Positions 33,551 through 42,393 of a stretch of 64,000 bases of DNA are shown piece after piece. The stretch spans positions 496,001 through 560,000 of the forward strand of contig NZ_JAAZWE010000001.1 in NCBI RefSeq assembly GCF_013185185.1. The letters run 5' to 3'. The translations under genes were made by a program, and so were the position numbers. Within the stretch, counting starts at the first letter, position 1. Each line of letters begins with the position of its first letter. The notes beneath the pieces were generated by a model, which saw only the letters and a list, made by a program, of their open reading frames with translations, searched no databases and was not told the origin of the DNA. This DNA is from Saccharibacillus endophyticus (GTDB lineage Bacteria > Bacillota > Bacilli > Paenibacillales > Paenibacillaceae).

Positions 33551-36298
33551 CTAAACCGTTATTTCGGCCGCGTTCAACCGATCAAGCACCATATTGAACA
33601 AGTCTGCCGATTCTTGGGTTCCGTTAGCTACCACTTCGCTGATCGTAAATCCGTAAGCCATCTTGATCAGAGGGTGATTCAACATGTCAGGCGCATACTG
33701 ATTGAACAGTTCTACGGCTTCCGGTTGATCCATGATTTCTTGCAGCGTGGAGTCCATCGAATACCGATCTTTCTCCAGGCTCGTTGCCGTTTCGTATTCG
33801 AACGTATGCAGTCCCGAACCGACTTCGATCGGCTCCGCTTTTTCCGGCAGATGAATAACTGCCGTCGTGTTGGCCGGAATCTTCACCTCGATACGGATTT
33901 TTCGGTTTTCGCAGGACCATACGCTTCTGATTTCTCCGTACACCGATCGGAAAGAAGCCTCTACCCAGGTAATGCCTTTGATGAATTGCGGCTTGATTGA
34001 TACCTTTTTGTAGCCCAGCTCCAGAAGGCCGATTCCCGCCAGCTTGCCGTACATCCAATCGCCGATCGAACCGTATGCGTAATGATTCAGCGAATTCATT
34101 CCCGATTCGTCAAAGCTACCGTCGGGCAGAATCGAATTCCACCTCTCCCAGATCGTTGTCGCGCCTTTTTTGACTGCGTACAACCAGGACGGATAATCTT
34201 CTTTGAGCAGAAGCGTTCCGGCCAGCTCATGTTCGCCTTGTTCCGTCAATACGTGGCAGAGGTAAGGCGTGCCTACGAATCCGGTCGATAAATGGTTTTT
34301 GTGATTGGCGATATTGGTTGTCAGCGATTCTAGGATTCGAGGTTTATATTTCTCATCCGCCAAATCGAAGTGCAAGGCCAATACGCAGCCGGTCTGCGTC
34401 TCGCTGACCATTCTTCCTGTCTTGGTGATGTATTCGTCGTTGAAGGCTTGTTTAATTCTTAGATACAACTCGTCATACTTGGCCGCGTCTTCGTTCTTGT
34501 TCAGAATTCGGGCCGTTTGTCTGACGATATCGGTCGAATAGGCATAATAAGCGTTGGCGACCAGATACTTGTCGGTGGCTCCGGTTCGATCCGCGCTTTC
34601 TTCTTTATCCAGTGCTAGCCAGTCTCCGTATTGAAAACCGGTTTGCCATAATCCGCTGCTTCCGCAGCGGGCGGAAATGTAATCGACCCAGCCGGTCATG
34701 CTCTCGTATTGGTCTTCCAATATTTTTAGATCGCCGTACGTTTGATACATGACCCACGGAATGACGGTAGCGGCATCGCTCCAAGCGGCGGCTCCTTCCT
34801 GATCGCCCAGAATATTGGGCACGACATGAGGGACGCCGTACTCCGCCGTTTGTTCGGAAGCCAGATCTCGCAGCCATTTCGTGAAAAACAGCGCTACATT
34901 GGCATTATAAGCCGCTGTGCCCGCGAAAACCTGAGCGTCTCCCGTCCAGCCCAAGCGTTCGTCCCGCTGCGGGCAATCGGTCGGAATGTCCAGGAAGTTG
35001 CCGCGCTGTCCCCACTGAATATTGCTTTGAAGTTGATTGATCAACGGATTCGACGTTCGGAAAGAGCCTGTCTCTTCCATGTCCGTATGCAGCGCGCAAG
35101 CGCGGAAATCGCCCGTGTCGATCTCTTCAAGCCCCTCGATCGCGATATACCGGAAGCCGTGGAACGTAAAATGCGGCGTGAACGTTTGGACCTGTCCGTT
35201 GCAGATAAAGGTATCTACGGAAATCGCTTGTCTCAGCGTGTCGGGATAGAAGTTCCCGTCCTTATCCAGTGTTTCCGCATGGCGGATTATGATTTTTTGC
35301 CCGACATGGCCGGTCGCTTCGAATTCGACGAACCCGGTGAGGTTTTGGCCGAAGTCAATGATCCGCTCGCCTTTGGGCGAAGTGATAAGAGCTTGGGCCG
35401 GAAGTTTCCGGGTAATCCGGACAGGTTCGCTTTCTTGCGCGACCAGCTTGCCGTTATCGAAACACGTGATCTTAGCGGCGTGCGAGGCATCCGTTTCGAA
35501 GGTCGAATCGAACGTCTCGCCCATATAAATCTCGCTGTAGCGGATGCTTCCCGTCGTCGCTTGCCAGCTGTCGTCGGTCGCGATAATTTCTTTCGAACCG
35601 TCTTTGTACGCGATATGAATCTCCGCCAGCGCGGCAACCCGCTCTCCGTAATGGTTAGGCGTGCAGCTGAATCCGAAGATCCCTTTGTACCAACCGTTTC
35701 CGACCGTGATTTCGATCTTGTTCGTTCCCGGGATCAGCTCTTTTACCGCATACGTTTGATATTGCAGCCGCTTGTTGTAATTGGTCCAGCCCGGAGCGAA
35801 AAAGGTATCTCCTACCTTCTCCCCGTTCATTTTGATTTCGTAAACGCCCAGCGAAGTCGCGTACACGCGGACTTTTTCGATCTCTTTTTTCACGTCGAAC
35901 TCCCGAACGAAAACCGGACATGCCGTTTCCTCGGCCGCGAAACCGTGCGTGATCCATTTCGCTTGAAAATTCGTTCCGCCGGACAATCCCGTTTCGAATG
36001 AAGCTTCGGCCGAAGCTTCATGACCTTGATTATCCCAGACCGTGACGCGCACGTCGTACAAAGAGCAAGGCTGCAAGTCTTGGCCGGCGTAGGCGATCAG
36101 CACGGAGGAATCGCTTTCGCGCATTCCGCTGTCCCACACCGCTCGGCCTCCTAGATTCACCTCGATTCGATAAGCCTTTTGCAGCACGTTTTTTTCCGAC
36201 GATTCGATCTTCCACGAAATTCTCGGTTTCTTCAGATCGATTCCGATCGGGTTGTTGAGATATTCGATTCGTACATCCGTCAATTTCATCATTTTCAT
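33551..36298 (-). CDS. Alpha-L-rhamnosidase, GH78
   Basis: 915 residues with the full GH78 domain order: N-terminal beta domains (residues ~1-300, LEYLNNPIG-like opening DVRIEYLNNPIGIDLKKPRI), then an (alpha/alpha)6 barrel with the catalytic signature DCPQRDERLGWTGDAQVF near residue 445 and WERWNS later, and a C-terminal beta domain. About 80 extra residues follow the usual end (from SLEKDRYSMD), helical and unknown to me. There is no signal peptide: it removes alpha-L-rhamnose from imported rhamnogalacturonan or rhamnosides. The first ATG at 36298 has GGAAAGG touching it; in-frame ATGs 6 and 9 nt further are as likely. First gene of the GH78-GPH-SDR operon, with a cre box upstream. Confidence 0.9.
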   Translation of the reverse strand: MKMMKLTDVRIEYLNNPIGIDLKKPRISWKIESSEKNVLQKAYRIEVNLGGRAVWDSGMRESDSSVLIAYAGQDLQPCSLYDVRVTVWDNQGHEASAEASFETGLSGGTNFQAKWITHGFAAEETACPVFVREFDVKKEIEKVRVYATSLGVYEIKMNGEKVGDTFFAPGWTNYNKRLQYQTYAVKELIPGTNKIEITVGNGWYKGIFGFSCTPNHYGERVAALAEIHIAYKDGSKEIIATDDSWQATTGSIRYSEIYMGETFDSTFETDASHAAKITCFDNGKLVAQESEPVRITRKLPAQALITSPKGERIIDFGQNLTGFVEFEATGHVGQKIIIRHAETLDKDGNFYPDTLRQAISVDTFICNGQVQTFTPHFTFHGFRYIAIEGLEEIDTGDFRACALHTDMEETGSFRTSNPLINQLQSNIQWGQRGNFLDIPTDCPQRDERLGWTGDAQVFAGTAAYNANVALFFTKWLRDLASEQTAEYGVPHVVPNILGDQEGAAAWSDAATVIPWVMYQTYGDLKILEDQYESMTGWVDYISARCGSSGLWQTGFQYGDWLALDKEESADRTGATDKYLVANAYYAYSTDIVRQTARILNKNEDAAKYDELYLRIKQAFNDEYITKTGRMVSETQTGCVLALHFDLADEKYKPRILESLTTNIANHKNHLSTGFVGTPYLCHVLTEQGEHELAGTLLLKEDYPSWLYAVKKGATTIWERWNSILPDGSFDESGMNSLNHYAYGSIGDWMYGKLAGIGLLELGYKKVSIKPQFIKGITWVEASFRSVYGEIRSVWSCENRKIRIEVKIPANTTAVIHLPEKAEPIEVGSGLHTFEYETATSLEKDRYSMDSTLQEIMDQPEAVELFNQYAPDMLNHPLIKMAYGFTISEVVANGTQESADLFNMVLDRLNAAEITV

Positions 36299-36369
36299 CC
36301 TTTCCGATTATCGGCAGCGAATGGTTTGCCATATGGACTGATTCTGCGATATTCTTTGTTTTTCTTTGA

Positions 36370-36448
36370 TGTTAGCGCTTTCTGATTTTATTTTAAGCGG
36401 TTGAGGTTTAGAATTATGGTATTCTGATTTTATTTTTGGCATTATAAT
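36370..36448. promoter_or_regulatory. Divergent control region: cre box and 15-bp direct repeats
   Basis: TGTTAGCGCTTTCT (36370-36383) matches the CcpA cre consensus with one mismatch. TTCTGATTTTATTTT occurs twice, at 36380-36394 and 36422-36436, 42 bp (four helical turns) apart, like AraC half-sites. TATAAT at 36443-36448 is the -10 box of the plus-strand AraC gene; on the minus strand TAACAT overlapping the cre box could serve GH78. The arrangement suits activation by AraC and repression by CcpA. Confidence 0.7.
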
Positions 36449-36481
36449 GCTAAGAAATTCGATCGAAAGGATGAGAGCGTA

Positions 36482-37717
36482 TTGGAAGCCGATCTGGAAG
36501 TCTGTCGAACTCTTTGCTCGTCTCTGGCCGGACTGCACGATATATCCGCTTTTTTGGTAACTCCGACCGGGGAAATCGTATTCGAGTGCGTGGAATCCCG
36601 GCTGTTAAACCCTTTGTACCGCAACGATAAGCAGAATTTGTTCGCGTTGTTGAATTTCGATCCTGTACAGCATTACGACTTCCCCGTCATCCGGCGGACC
36701 GTGCTTTTCGAATCTTACATTCTGGTAAGCGTCATGCGGAATCAAGAATTCAAAGGAACGGTCATTCTGGGTCCTGCGCTTGCCCGAACGATGGCTGAGC
36801 CTCATATTAACGGGTTGATTAGCGACTTCGATGCTTTTTCGACGCGGGATCACATCCTTCATTACTATATGAACCTGTCGATTTTGCCGAAAGAAAAACT
36901 CATTCATCTCGCTCTGCTGGTCCATGCCTCGATCAATGGCGTCTATCTGCCCTTCGAGGAAATCAGCGCGCGAAATGATCAACTGATGCGGTTTCCCGAC
37001 AACTTGGAAGCGACGCGCTTGACGTTCGAAAAAACCGAATCTTTCGAAGCCCCGCATCATGATCCGCTGCTGGAAAAACAACTGCTTGCCCTGATTCGGG
37101 AAGGCCGCGTCGATGAATTGAAAACATTTACCGTCATGAGCGAAGAAGCGACCGGGGTTTTGTCTAAATCCAGCCATATCCGTTCCCAAAAAAACTTGGG
37201 GATCGTGGCGATCGCCATTTGCGCCAGAGCGGCGATCGACGGAGGCGTCTACTCGGAGATCGCGTTTTCGCTAAGCGACCGTTACATTCAGCGGCTTGAA
37301 GATTTGTCTTCCGTCAAAGAGATTGATAAGCTTCAAATGGAAGCGATTTTTACGTTCGCGAGCAAGGTGGCGGAAGCGCGGGAGCAGAAATATACGACAA
37401 CCGTGACGGCCTGCCAAAATTACGTTTATTCCAATCGATTCGAAAAAATCACGCACGAAGACATCGCCAAGGCCGTCCGCCTGAGCCCCAACTACTTGTC
37501 GGTTCTGTTCAAAAAAGAGGTCGGACTGTCGGTCGGCGAGTACATCCAAAAAGTCAAAGTGGACGAAGCCAAAAACCTAATCGCGTACACGGCGACTTCG
37601 TTATCGGAGATCAGTTCTTTGCTGCAATTCACGGACCAAAGCTACTTCACCAAGATTTTCAAAAAAATAGAAGGCATCACGCCCAAGCAGTACAAAGAAA
37701 GGCATCGCCTGCTATAG
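36482..37717 (+). CDS. AraC family regulator with a long N-terminal sensor
   Basis: 411 residues, longer than the usual ~290. The first ~290 residues contain no cupin; they read as a PAS/GAF-like sensor (LHDISAFLVTPTGEIVFECV, then YILVSVMRNQEFKGTVILGP) and a helical linker. The C-terminal ~100 residues are the AraC double helix-turn-helix (AVRLSPNYLSVLFKKEVGLS and SSLLQFTDQSYFTKIFKKIE). TTG start at 36482 after AAAGGATGAG. Divergent from GH78; the direct repeats at 36380 and 36422 are likely its sites. The sensor domain probably binds rhamnose or an oligosaccharide (inference). Confidence 0.87.
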   Translation: MEADLEVCRTLCSSLAGLHDISAFLVTPTGEIVFECVESRLLNPLYRNDKQNLFALLNFDPVQHYDFPVIRRTVLFESYILVSVMRNQEFKGTVILGPALARTMAEPHINGLISDFDAFSTRDHILHYYMNLSILPKEKLIHLALLVHASINGVYLPFEEISARNDQLMRFPDNLEATRLTFEKTESFEAPHHDPLLEKQLLALIREGRVDELKTFTVMSEEATGVLSKSSHIRSQKNLGIVAIAICARAAIDGGVYSEIAFSLSDRYIQRLEDLSSVKEIDKLQMEAIFTFASKVAEAREQKYTTTVTACQNYVYSNRFEKITHEDIAKAVRLSPNYLSVLFKKEVGLSVGEYIQKVKVDEAKNLIAYTATSLSEISSLLQFTDQSYFTKIFKKIEGITPKQYKERHRLL

Positions 37718-37744
37718 AGTCGCAATTCGCCTCCGTTTTGGCCA

Positions 37745-37817
37745 TAAAAAAAGAAGCGGAAGACTTTATGATCGCAAGCCTAAGCTTTTGATCCGCAGTT
37801 TCTTCCGCTTCTTTTTC
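37745..37817. terminator. Bidirectional terminator between AraC and GNAT genes
   Basis: AAAAAGAAGCGGAAGA and TCTTCCGCTTCTTTTT form a perfect 16-bp stem; the ~40-nt interior holds a smaller GATC..GATC stem. It ends the convergent genes on both sides. Confidence 0.88.
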
Positions 37818-37825
37818 AAATCCGC

Positions 37826-38215
37826 TCAACCTCTGTGCCACACGCCGCCCGCTCCGGCCTTGAACCCGCAGCCTTCGTAAAATGCGGCGTTTTTTTGTTC
37901 GAACGTCAGCGTCACAATCTCCAAACCATACGCTTCCGCCTCTTCCAACAACCTGATCACTAGTTTTTTCCCCATCCCTTGTCCCTGATAATCCGGATGC
38001 ACGATAACATCTTCCATATATCCATGCTGCAAGCCCATCCCGGCTACATAGCCAAAGGCAATGAGTTTTTCCTGTTCATTTTTAACGCCCGCCCAGAAAT
38101 TACACCGCTCGAACAGAATAGGAAAGTCACTGTCCCGCCGCACCCAGCCGATCGCTTCTCTAAGGTCAGGCACTTCATTGTTCTGTAGCTTCGGGTTAAT
38201 CAACACTTGAATCAT
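37826..38215 (-). CDS. GNAT family N-acetyltransferase
   Basis: 129 residues of the GNAT fold. The acetyl-CoA loop is intact (VIVHPDYQGQGMGKKLVIRL, the Q/RxxGxG/A motif), with the final YEGCGFKAG typical of the family. It transfers acetyl to an unknown amine. ATG at 38215 with GAAAGGAG upstream. It stands alone between a terminator and the L-galactose operon, and no operon link is visible. Confidence 0.9.
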   Translation of the reverse strand: MIQVLINPKLQNNEVPDLREAIGWVRRDSDFPILFERCNFWAGVKNEQEKLIAFGYVAGMGLQHGYMEDVIVHPDYQGQGMGKKLVIRLLEEAEAYGLEIVTLTFEQKNAAFYEGCGFKAGAGGVWHRG

Positions 38216-38438
38216 GAAGCTCTCCTTTCATGCCGTTCTTCATTGTCTTTCCCCAGAATACAGACCATAAGAAAAAAGCAATTTGTGCAGATGAAAACGC
38301 AGAATAACAACTATAAATTAGCCAATGAGCATCCGCAACCGATATACAGCAGCGATTCCATTAATTGCATGATTATAGGAACTTCATTATAATCTCTATC
38401 TAAACCTTTTCAAAGGAACCCAAATCTAGTCTACAAAC

Positions 38439-39467
38439 TCAATCCCCCAACTCCACCATCGCCTTAATCACCCCAGACTCCGGCTTCAACCAACTTTCAA
38501 ACTCCCCGATCATCTCCGCAAATCCCGCCCGGTGCGTAATATACCGGTCGGTATCGATCATCCCGCCAGCAAGCGCCTCCCGGACCGATGCGAAGTCTTC
38601 CGGCGTCGCATTCCGACTCCCCAGCAGCGTCAACTCGCGGCTATGGAAATGCGGATCATTAAACGTAATATCATCCTTAACCAGACCCACGTACACCAAA
38701 GAACCGCCATGCGCAACGTACCCGAAAGCCTGCTGCATCGACTGCACGCTGCCCGTCGCATCGATCACGATCGGAGCCCCTGCGCCGTCGATGAGTTCAT
38801 CCAACTGCCGCTGTACTTCGCCGCCCGCGATAATCGTATGCTCCACGCCCGCCCATTCCCGGCAAAAGGCCAACCGTTCTTCGTTGATATCCATCGCAAT
38901 GACGCGTGCTCCCGCATAACGCGCCAGCGCCATAATCCCAAGCCCGATCGGTCCCGCTCCCACGACCAACACCGTCTCGCCGCTTCCCTTAACCAACCCC
39001 GAACGGCGAAGTCCGTGTGCACCGATTGCAAGCGGTTCCAACATGGCGGCTTGATCGAGCGTCAGTCCTTTCGTTCCGATCAGATGGCTCACCGGAATCG
39101 AGACGCGCTCCCGCATGCCGCCGTCGATATGAACGCCGAACACCTGCATGTGTTGGCAGCAGTTCGTTTTTCCGATTCGACAAGCCGAGCAGTTTCCGCA
39201 GTGCATGTACGGGATCACGCTCACTGTGTCGCCGGCGCCCAGCCCTTGCTCATTTTCGCCGATTTGCTCAATGACCCCTGCCAACTCATGTCCCAAAATC
39301 CTCGGATAGTTGAAAAAAGGCTGCTTCCCGCGAAACGCATGCAGATCCGTTCCGCAGATTCCGATCCGCCGAATCCGCACGATCGCATGTCCCTTTTCCC
39401 TGATCGGTTCCGGTAAATCTTCGCGCAGCACCAGACGACCTACTTCTTCGCACACGATTCCTTTCAT
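38439..39467 (-). CDS. LgoD-like L-galactonate 5-dehydrogenase (zinc alcohol dehydrogenase)
   Basis: 342 residues of the zinc-dependent medium-chain dehydrogenases. Catalytic zinc motif GICGTDLHAFRG and GHE near 38-62, structural zinc cysteines CGNCSACRIGKTNCC near 90-105, and the NAD loop VVGAGPIGLG. From memory it resembles E. coli LgoD (YjjN) closely in several stretches: GTDLHAFRGKQPFFNYPRIL, IPYMHCGNCSACRIGKTNCC and LLGSRNATPEDFA. LgoD oxidises L-galactonate to D-tagaturonate. ATG at 39467 overlaps the preceding gene by 4 bp. With the two upstream genes it would complete conversion of L-galactose to D-tagaturonate. L-fuconate or another acid is an alternative substrate. Confidence 0.8.
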   Translation of the reverse strand: MKGIVCEEVGRLVLREDLPEPIREKGHAIVRIRRIGICGTDLHAFRGKQPFFNYPRILGHELAGVIEQIGENEQGLGAGDTVSVIPYMHCGNCSACRIGKTNCCQHMQVFGVHIDGGMRERVSIPVSHLIGTKGLTLDQAAMLEPLAIGAHGLRRSGLVKGSGETVLVVGAGPIGLGIMALARYAGARVIAMDINEERLAFCREWAGVEHTIIAGGEVQRQLDELIDGAGAPIVIDATGSVQSMQQAFGYVAHGGSLVYVGLVKDDITFNDPHFHSRELTLLGSRNATPEDFASVREALAGGMIDTDRYITHRAGFAEMIGEFESWLKPESGVIKAMVELGD

Positions 39468-40432
39468 GCCAGGTCCCTGCTTTCGCTCGCCTTTTTCAAA
39501 CCCTGATTATATTCCGGAAGTCCGCTTGGCCAGCTCTTATTATGGATCGGCTTGAGAATCTCCAATACTTCTTCCAATAACGTCTCGTCGATCGTCTCCT
39601 CGATCCACCCTGCATTGCGAATGATATTGGCAGACGAAGCCGTACTCACGAGCGTCGTCGGAATCTGCGCATGGCTCGTCGAATACTGCATAGCCAACTT
39701 CGCGATATCCGTGCCGGCCTTCTCGCAGTGAAGCGCCGCTTGGCGGCACAACGCTTTCACTTCTTCTCCCGCAGGATGCCACGACGAAGGTTCGCGCGTA
39801 CTGAGCAGTCCCATCGCCAGAGGCGAAGCGTTCACCAGCCCCACCCCTTTTTCCTCCAATAAGGGTACCAAATCCAGCAGGGAGTTATCGTTCAGCGCAT
39901 AATGGCAGTACGACAGAATCGCATCGAACTTCATTTGCGGCAGCATCTGCTCGAACAAGGCCAAAGGCAGACCGCTGATCCCGCAAAAACGAATCTTTCC
40001 TTGCTCTTTTAACTGATGCAGAGCCGGAACCGCTTCCTCCAAGATGATCTCCGGCGAAACGAATTCGATATCATGCAAAAACAACATATCCAAGTAATCC
40101 GTCTGAAGACGCTGCAAGCTTTCCTCCACGCTGCTGAAAATCCGTTTCGCCGTAAAATCGAACTCTGCTTCTCCGTAACGCCCGGCTTTCGACGATAACA
40201 GGAACTTGTCTCTCGGAACCTGTGCGATCGCTTGGCCGAGTACCGCCTCCGCGCGCGTCAATCCGTAATAAGGCGACACGTCGATGTAGTTGATGCCGCA
40301 GTCGATCGCCGCATGTACCGTTCGAATGCTTTCCGCGTCGTCCGTTTCCCGGAACACGCCGCCGAGCGAAGAAGCGCCGAAGCTTAAGATTGAGACGTCC
40401 AGACCGGTTTTGCCCAGTTTGCGCGTTTGCAT
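39464..40432 (-). CDS. L-galactose/L-fucose dehydrogenase-like aldo/keto reductase
   Basis: 322 residues of the aldo/keto reductase TIM barrel; the tetrad residues Asp, Tyr (SPYYG), Lys (SSKAGRY) and His (FLHDIEF) are in place. Several stretches closely match plant L-galactose dehydrogenase as I recall it: FGASSLGGVF, LHDIEF, DAILSYCHYALNDNSLLDLV, and GVGLVNASPLAMGLLS followed by WHPA. That enzyme oxidises L-galactose to L-galactono-1,4-lactone with NAD; bacterial relatives also use L-fucose. ATG at 40432 touches the stop of the lactonase gene (TAATG), and its stop overlaps the LgoD-like gene, so three genes are tightly coupled. Confidence 0.82.
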   Translation of the reverse strand: MQTRKLGKTGLDVSILSFGASSLGGVFRETDDAESIRTVHAAIDCGINYIDVSPYYGLTRAEAVLGQAIAQVPRDKFLLSSKAGRYGEAEFDFTAKRIFSSVEESLQRLQTDYLDMLFLHDIEFVSPEIILEEAVPALHQLKEQGKIRFCGISGLPLALFEQMLPQMKFDAILSYCHYALNDNSLLDLVPLLEEKGVGLVNASPLAMGLLSTREPSSWHPAGEEVKALCRQAALHCEKAGTDIAKLAMQYSTSHAQIPTTLVSTASSANIIRNAGWIEETIDETLLEEVLEILKPIHNKSWPSGLPEYNQGLKKASESRDLA

Positions 40433-41298
40433 TATGAAATTCCTCCGTTATCCAAATAAAATGTGTTCGCGTTTTCTCCGAATAGCAAAGCCTTCTCCCG
40501 ATCGGTCCATTCCGCCGGAATCGCATGCAGCAATATATCCATCACCTGATCGTATTCCGCAGCCAACAGGCATACCGGCCAGTCGCTTCCGAACATGACC
40601 CTTTCCGGTCCGAAAGTTTGCAGCACGCGGCGCACATAAGGAACGAAGTCGTCGACACTCCAGCCTGACGGATTCGCTTCGGTCACCATCCCGGAGATTT
40701 TGCAAGATAGACCCGGGTAATCGGCAAAAGCGCTCAAATGATCCGCCCAAGCTTCAAAATGCTTTGGCTCGCCGTGTTTACCGCTTTGCGCAATGGGAGG
40801 CTTGGCGAGGTGATCCACGACCCCTCGCAAATTCGGAACCTTTTCCAACAAACGCAGCGTCACTTCCATCTGAGGCGCCGTCAGCAGCAGATCGATCGGC
40901 ACCTGTTCGTCGGCGTATCCCCGCAGCGCTTCGACGAATGCCGGCTCCAACATGCGCGAAGCGTCGGGCATATCTTGAATCATTAAGCGAAATCCGCGGA
41001 ATTTGGGATTGCGGCGGAATCGTTCGTAATGAAGGCGATGATCACCGTCGAACAAATCGATCCAGCCCACAACCCCGAGAATCGAAGGCGTACGGTCGGC
41101 CAGCGACAAGATATATTCGGTCTCTTCCAGAGTCGGCGCCGCCTGAACAAGGATACTCCCGTCCAAGTTGTGCGCATGCAGCAGAGGTTCCAGGTCGTTC
41201 GGCAAAAAGTCCCGATGCAAAACCGGAAGCTCCGGCGTGATCCATCCGTAATCTCCCCGTTCTATTTTCCAATAATGCTGATGAGCGTCGATACGCAT
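40432..41298 (-). CDS. Amidohydrolase, probable aldonolactonase (COG3618 group)
   Basis: About 288 residues of the amidohydrolase-2 fold. The metal motif DAHQHYW stands at residues 3-9, followed by LPNDLEPLLHAH, the GVVGWIDL strand, GVVDHLAKPPI with a ligand His, and the closing MFGSDWPVCLL with the catalytic Asp. This group includes L-fuconolactonase, L-rhamnono-lactonase and L-galactono-lactonase. I chose the ATG at 41298 because AAAGGGGTG is correctly placed; a TTG at 41319 lies within that site. First gene of the operon, divergent from an AraC gene at 41439. Ring opening of L-galactono-1,4-lactone fits its neighbours. Confidence 0.85.
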   Translation of the reverse strand: MRIDAHQHYWKIERGDYGWITPELPVLHRDFLPNDLEPLLHAHNLDGSILVQAAPTLEETEYILSLADRTPSILGVVGWIDLFDGDHRLHYERFRRNPKFRGFRLMIQDMPDASRMLEPAFVEALRGYADEQVPIDLLLTAPQMEVTLRLLEKVPNLRGVVDHLAKPPIAQSGKHGEPKHFEAWADHLSAFADYPGLSCKISGMVTEANPSGWSVDDFVPYVRRVLQTFGPERVMFGSDWPVCLLAAEYDQVMDILLHAIPAEWTDREKALLFGENANTFYLDNGGIS

Positions 41299-41330
41299 AC
41301 GGCAGTCCACCCCTTTCAACGACTATTGTA

Positions 41331-41417
41331 TCCGACGAAAAAAGGATTGAATATCGTCTTTCCTTGCATATTTATCGCTTTTTTTGATATTTTGTAAGCG
41401 TAATCTATTTTGTCGGA
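41331..41417. promoter_or_regulatory. Inverted repeat between the lactonase operon and AraC
   Basis: TCCGACGAAA (41331-41340) and TTTTGTCGGA (41408-41417) face each other across the divergent promoter region, with a GT-type mismatch. They are candidate AraC half-sites. A weak cre-like TGTAAGCGTAATCT overlaps 41392-41406 with two mismatches. Confidence 0.45.
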
Positions 41418-41438
41418 AAAGGAAAGGAGCGATGATCC

Positions 41439-42308
41439 GTGAAGCCTTTGCGTAAACCGTTCGACGGCGATCCTCTTTTCCCGCTTGAACTGTCTTACCG
41501 CACGATGAAAAAGCCGATCGACGAATTGCCGGATCATCTGCATGACCGATATGAGATCGTCTTCGTGCATAGCGGTCAAGGCGTGTTCTTTATCGACGAT
41601 GCTTGGTATGAGAAAAAAGCAGGCGATTTGTTTCTGATTCCCGGCAACACGATCCACCGATCGCTGCCTCATGACGAAGATCCGGTCGTGTCGTCCGTGT
41701 TGTTTTTCGCGCCGCGCCTGCTGCATACGGAGTCCGTAGACGGTGCTTATCATGCGCTGCTCTGCTTCGATCGGGCGCGCAAACATAAAACGTACCGCCT
41801 GGAGCTGCCTGATTCGCTGATCGCCGAAATAGAAGCTTCGTTCAAAGAAATTCATCTGGAACTTGAGCGGCAGCAGCTCGGCAGCCGTGAAGCGGTCAAG
41901 CTGATCGCGAGTACGCTGCTGCTGCGAATCAACCGCCTGATTTACGCGCAGCAGCCGGACCGCGCCGAAGAAACGGCAAGTATTCCGTTTTGGATGAAAG
42001 AAGCATTGCGCGAGATCGACGAGCATCCCGAGCGTTCCAACGGATTGTCTACACTCGCGGCGAGAGCCTGCATCTCTCCGCCGCATTTTTCGCGCGTATT
42101 CAAGCAGTTGACCGCCATGAACGTAACCCAATACGTCAATGCCAAGCGAATCGTACGGGCAAAAGAACTGCTGACCTCTACCGACCGCAGCGTCGCGGAG
42201 ATTGCTCAAAGCTGCGGTTACGAGACGACGGCGCATTTTCATCGGATATTCAAGCGGGTTGCCGGCACGACGCCGAGCGGATATCGGAAAACTGCGCCTC
42301 AACAATAA
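41439..42308 (+). CDS. AraC family transcriptional regulator
   Basis: 289 residues. The cupin sensor at the N-terminus shows DHLHDRYEIVFVHSGQGVFF and KAGDLFLIPGNTIHRS; the C-terminus is the AraC double helix-turn-helix (LAARACISPPHFSRVFKQLT and EIAQSCGYETTAHFHRIFKR). GTG at 41439 with AAAGGAG upstream. It is divergent from the three-gene lactonase/AKR/dehydrogenase operon and is its likely activator, so the inducer may be L-galactose or a related sugar acid. Confidence 0.9.
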   Translation: MKPLRKPFDGDPLFPLELSYRTMKKPIDELPDHLHDRYEIVFVHSGQGVFFIDDAWYEKKAGDLFLIPGNTIHRSLPHDEDPVVSSVLFFAPRLLHTESVDGAYHALLCFDRARKHKTYRLELPDSLIAEIEASFKEIHLELERQQLGSREAVKLIASTLLLRINRLIYAQQPDRAEETASIPFWMKEALREIDEHPERSNGLSTLAARACISPPHFSRVFKQLTAMNVTQYVNAKRIVRAKELLTSTDRSVAEIAQSCGYETTAHFHRIFKRVAGTTPSGYRKTAPQQ

Positions 42309-42345
42309 AAAACGACAGAAAGCGATTCGCTTCTCTGTCGTTTTT
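42307..42345 (+). terminator. Terminator after AraC, facing GH105
   Basis: AAAAACGACAGAAAGCG and CGCTTCTCTGTCGTTTTT pair with one mismatch around ATT; T run on the plus side, A run on the minus side, so it can work both ways. Confidence 0.85.
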
Positions 42346-42393
42346 GAGCAGACGGAACATTTCGAAGTTTTTTCAATCGCTATATTCGTTTTG

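Noticed and set aside
34742-36001. 419-codon open frame on the plus strand
   Set aside because: Antisense to the GH78 gene, whose catalytic motifs are unmistakable.
38439-41298. Operon as an L-fucose or L-rhamnose oxidation pathway
   Set aside because: Kept only as an alternative: the expected aldonate dehydratase is absent, while the reductase and zinc dehydrogenase both resemble L-galactose and L-galactonate enzymes.
41316-42305. 329-codon open frame on the minus strand
   Set aside because: Antisense to the AraC gene at 41439, and it would cover the divergent promoter.
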